From Intoshia linei (Eukaryota; Orthonectida; Rhopaluridae): 53,167 bases of DNA. The position numbers and the translations under genes were made by a program. Shown here piece after piece: positions 53,014 through 53,167 of the stretch. The notes beneath the pieces are model-generated. The model made no database searches. It was not told the origin of the DNA and saw only the letters and a list, made by a program, of their open reading frames with translations. The DNA is taken from assembly GCA_001642005.1 (NCBI GenBank), contig LWCA01000113.1, positions 1 through 53,167 on the forward strand, given 5' to 3'. Within the stretch, counting starts at the first letter, position 1. Each line of letters starts with the position of its first letter.

Positions 53014-53167
53014 TCCTTACTTATATAATTATATATATTATAATATGCTACGCAATATTTATTAGTGTCTGTGTCTGTGTGTTACCGTTTATTTCAATAA
53101 CTACCAGTTTTAAAATTTTATAAAGTCCACATTTCAATTACAGTTTTTTCCAGGGGTGTTAGCAAAA
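53014..53167 (+). mobile_element. Helitron-like 5' end, running off the window
   Basis: Starts TCCTTACTTATATAATTA, preceded by A, then an expanded TA tract, 'ataatatgctacgcaatatt', 'tgtgtctgtgtgttac', 'aataactacc' and 'aaagtccacattt', colinear with 8433-8530 and 7352-7460. It begins 38 nt beyond the alpha-spectrin start codon, on the opposite strand. The 3' end is outside the window. Confidence 0.7.

Overview
This is an animal nuclear sequence, not bacterial. Genes are split by GT-AG introns, and the recognisable products are metazoan: alpha-spectrin, coilin, the Ada2 coactivator, a ZnT7-type zinc transporter, a vasculin-like protein, prolidase and a sushi-domain membrane protein. The DNA is very A+T-rich and the proteins are strongly diverged. 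Introns free of transposons are tiny, mostly 34-53 nt. Intergenic DNA and the larger introns are full of decayed DNA transposons. This fits a fast-evolving small invertebrate, for example a simplified parasite, but I cannot name the species.

Layout. 1-4450: repeat-rich, no gene seen. 4451-8059 (-): prolidase, with all five metal ligands and its N-terminal exons unresolved. 8.4-14 kb: Helitron-type and pogo-type elements. 15123-19046 (+): sushi/transmembrane protein, partial. 16.7 kb: hAT transposase remnant. 21.1-22.1 kb (-): decayed monocarboxylate-transporter pseudogene. 24.3-26.8 kb: a 2.5-kb hAT-like element with terminal inverted repeats and a broken transposase. 27.1-28.7 kb (-): Ada2 with one homopolymer frameshift. 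29.2-34.1 kb (-): coilin, with a MITE and a Tc1 remnant in its introns. 35.0-35.8 kb (-): two small unrecognised genes. 36.2-37.6 kb (+): vasculin-like. 37.8-40.7 kb (+): ZnT7, with a Tc1-like element in its last intron. 40.7-41.0 kb (+): unrecognised exons. 42.4-53.0 kb (-): complete alpha-spectrin of about 2,666 residues in four exons, one of them 5.6 kb.

The genes are unrelated housekeeping functions (peptide turnover, transcription, Cajal-body biology, zinc loading of the secretory pathway, membrane skeleton). I see no operon of cooperating genes. The most coherent novel signal is a family of short non-autonomous Helitron-like elements. They start with TC, end in a hairpin plus CTAG, and sit between A and T. 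At least two copies look complete, and several lie inside introns of host genes. A second theme is the extreme shortness and uniformity of the introns. Two small multi-exon genes could only be assembled by assuming introns of 38-39 nt.
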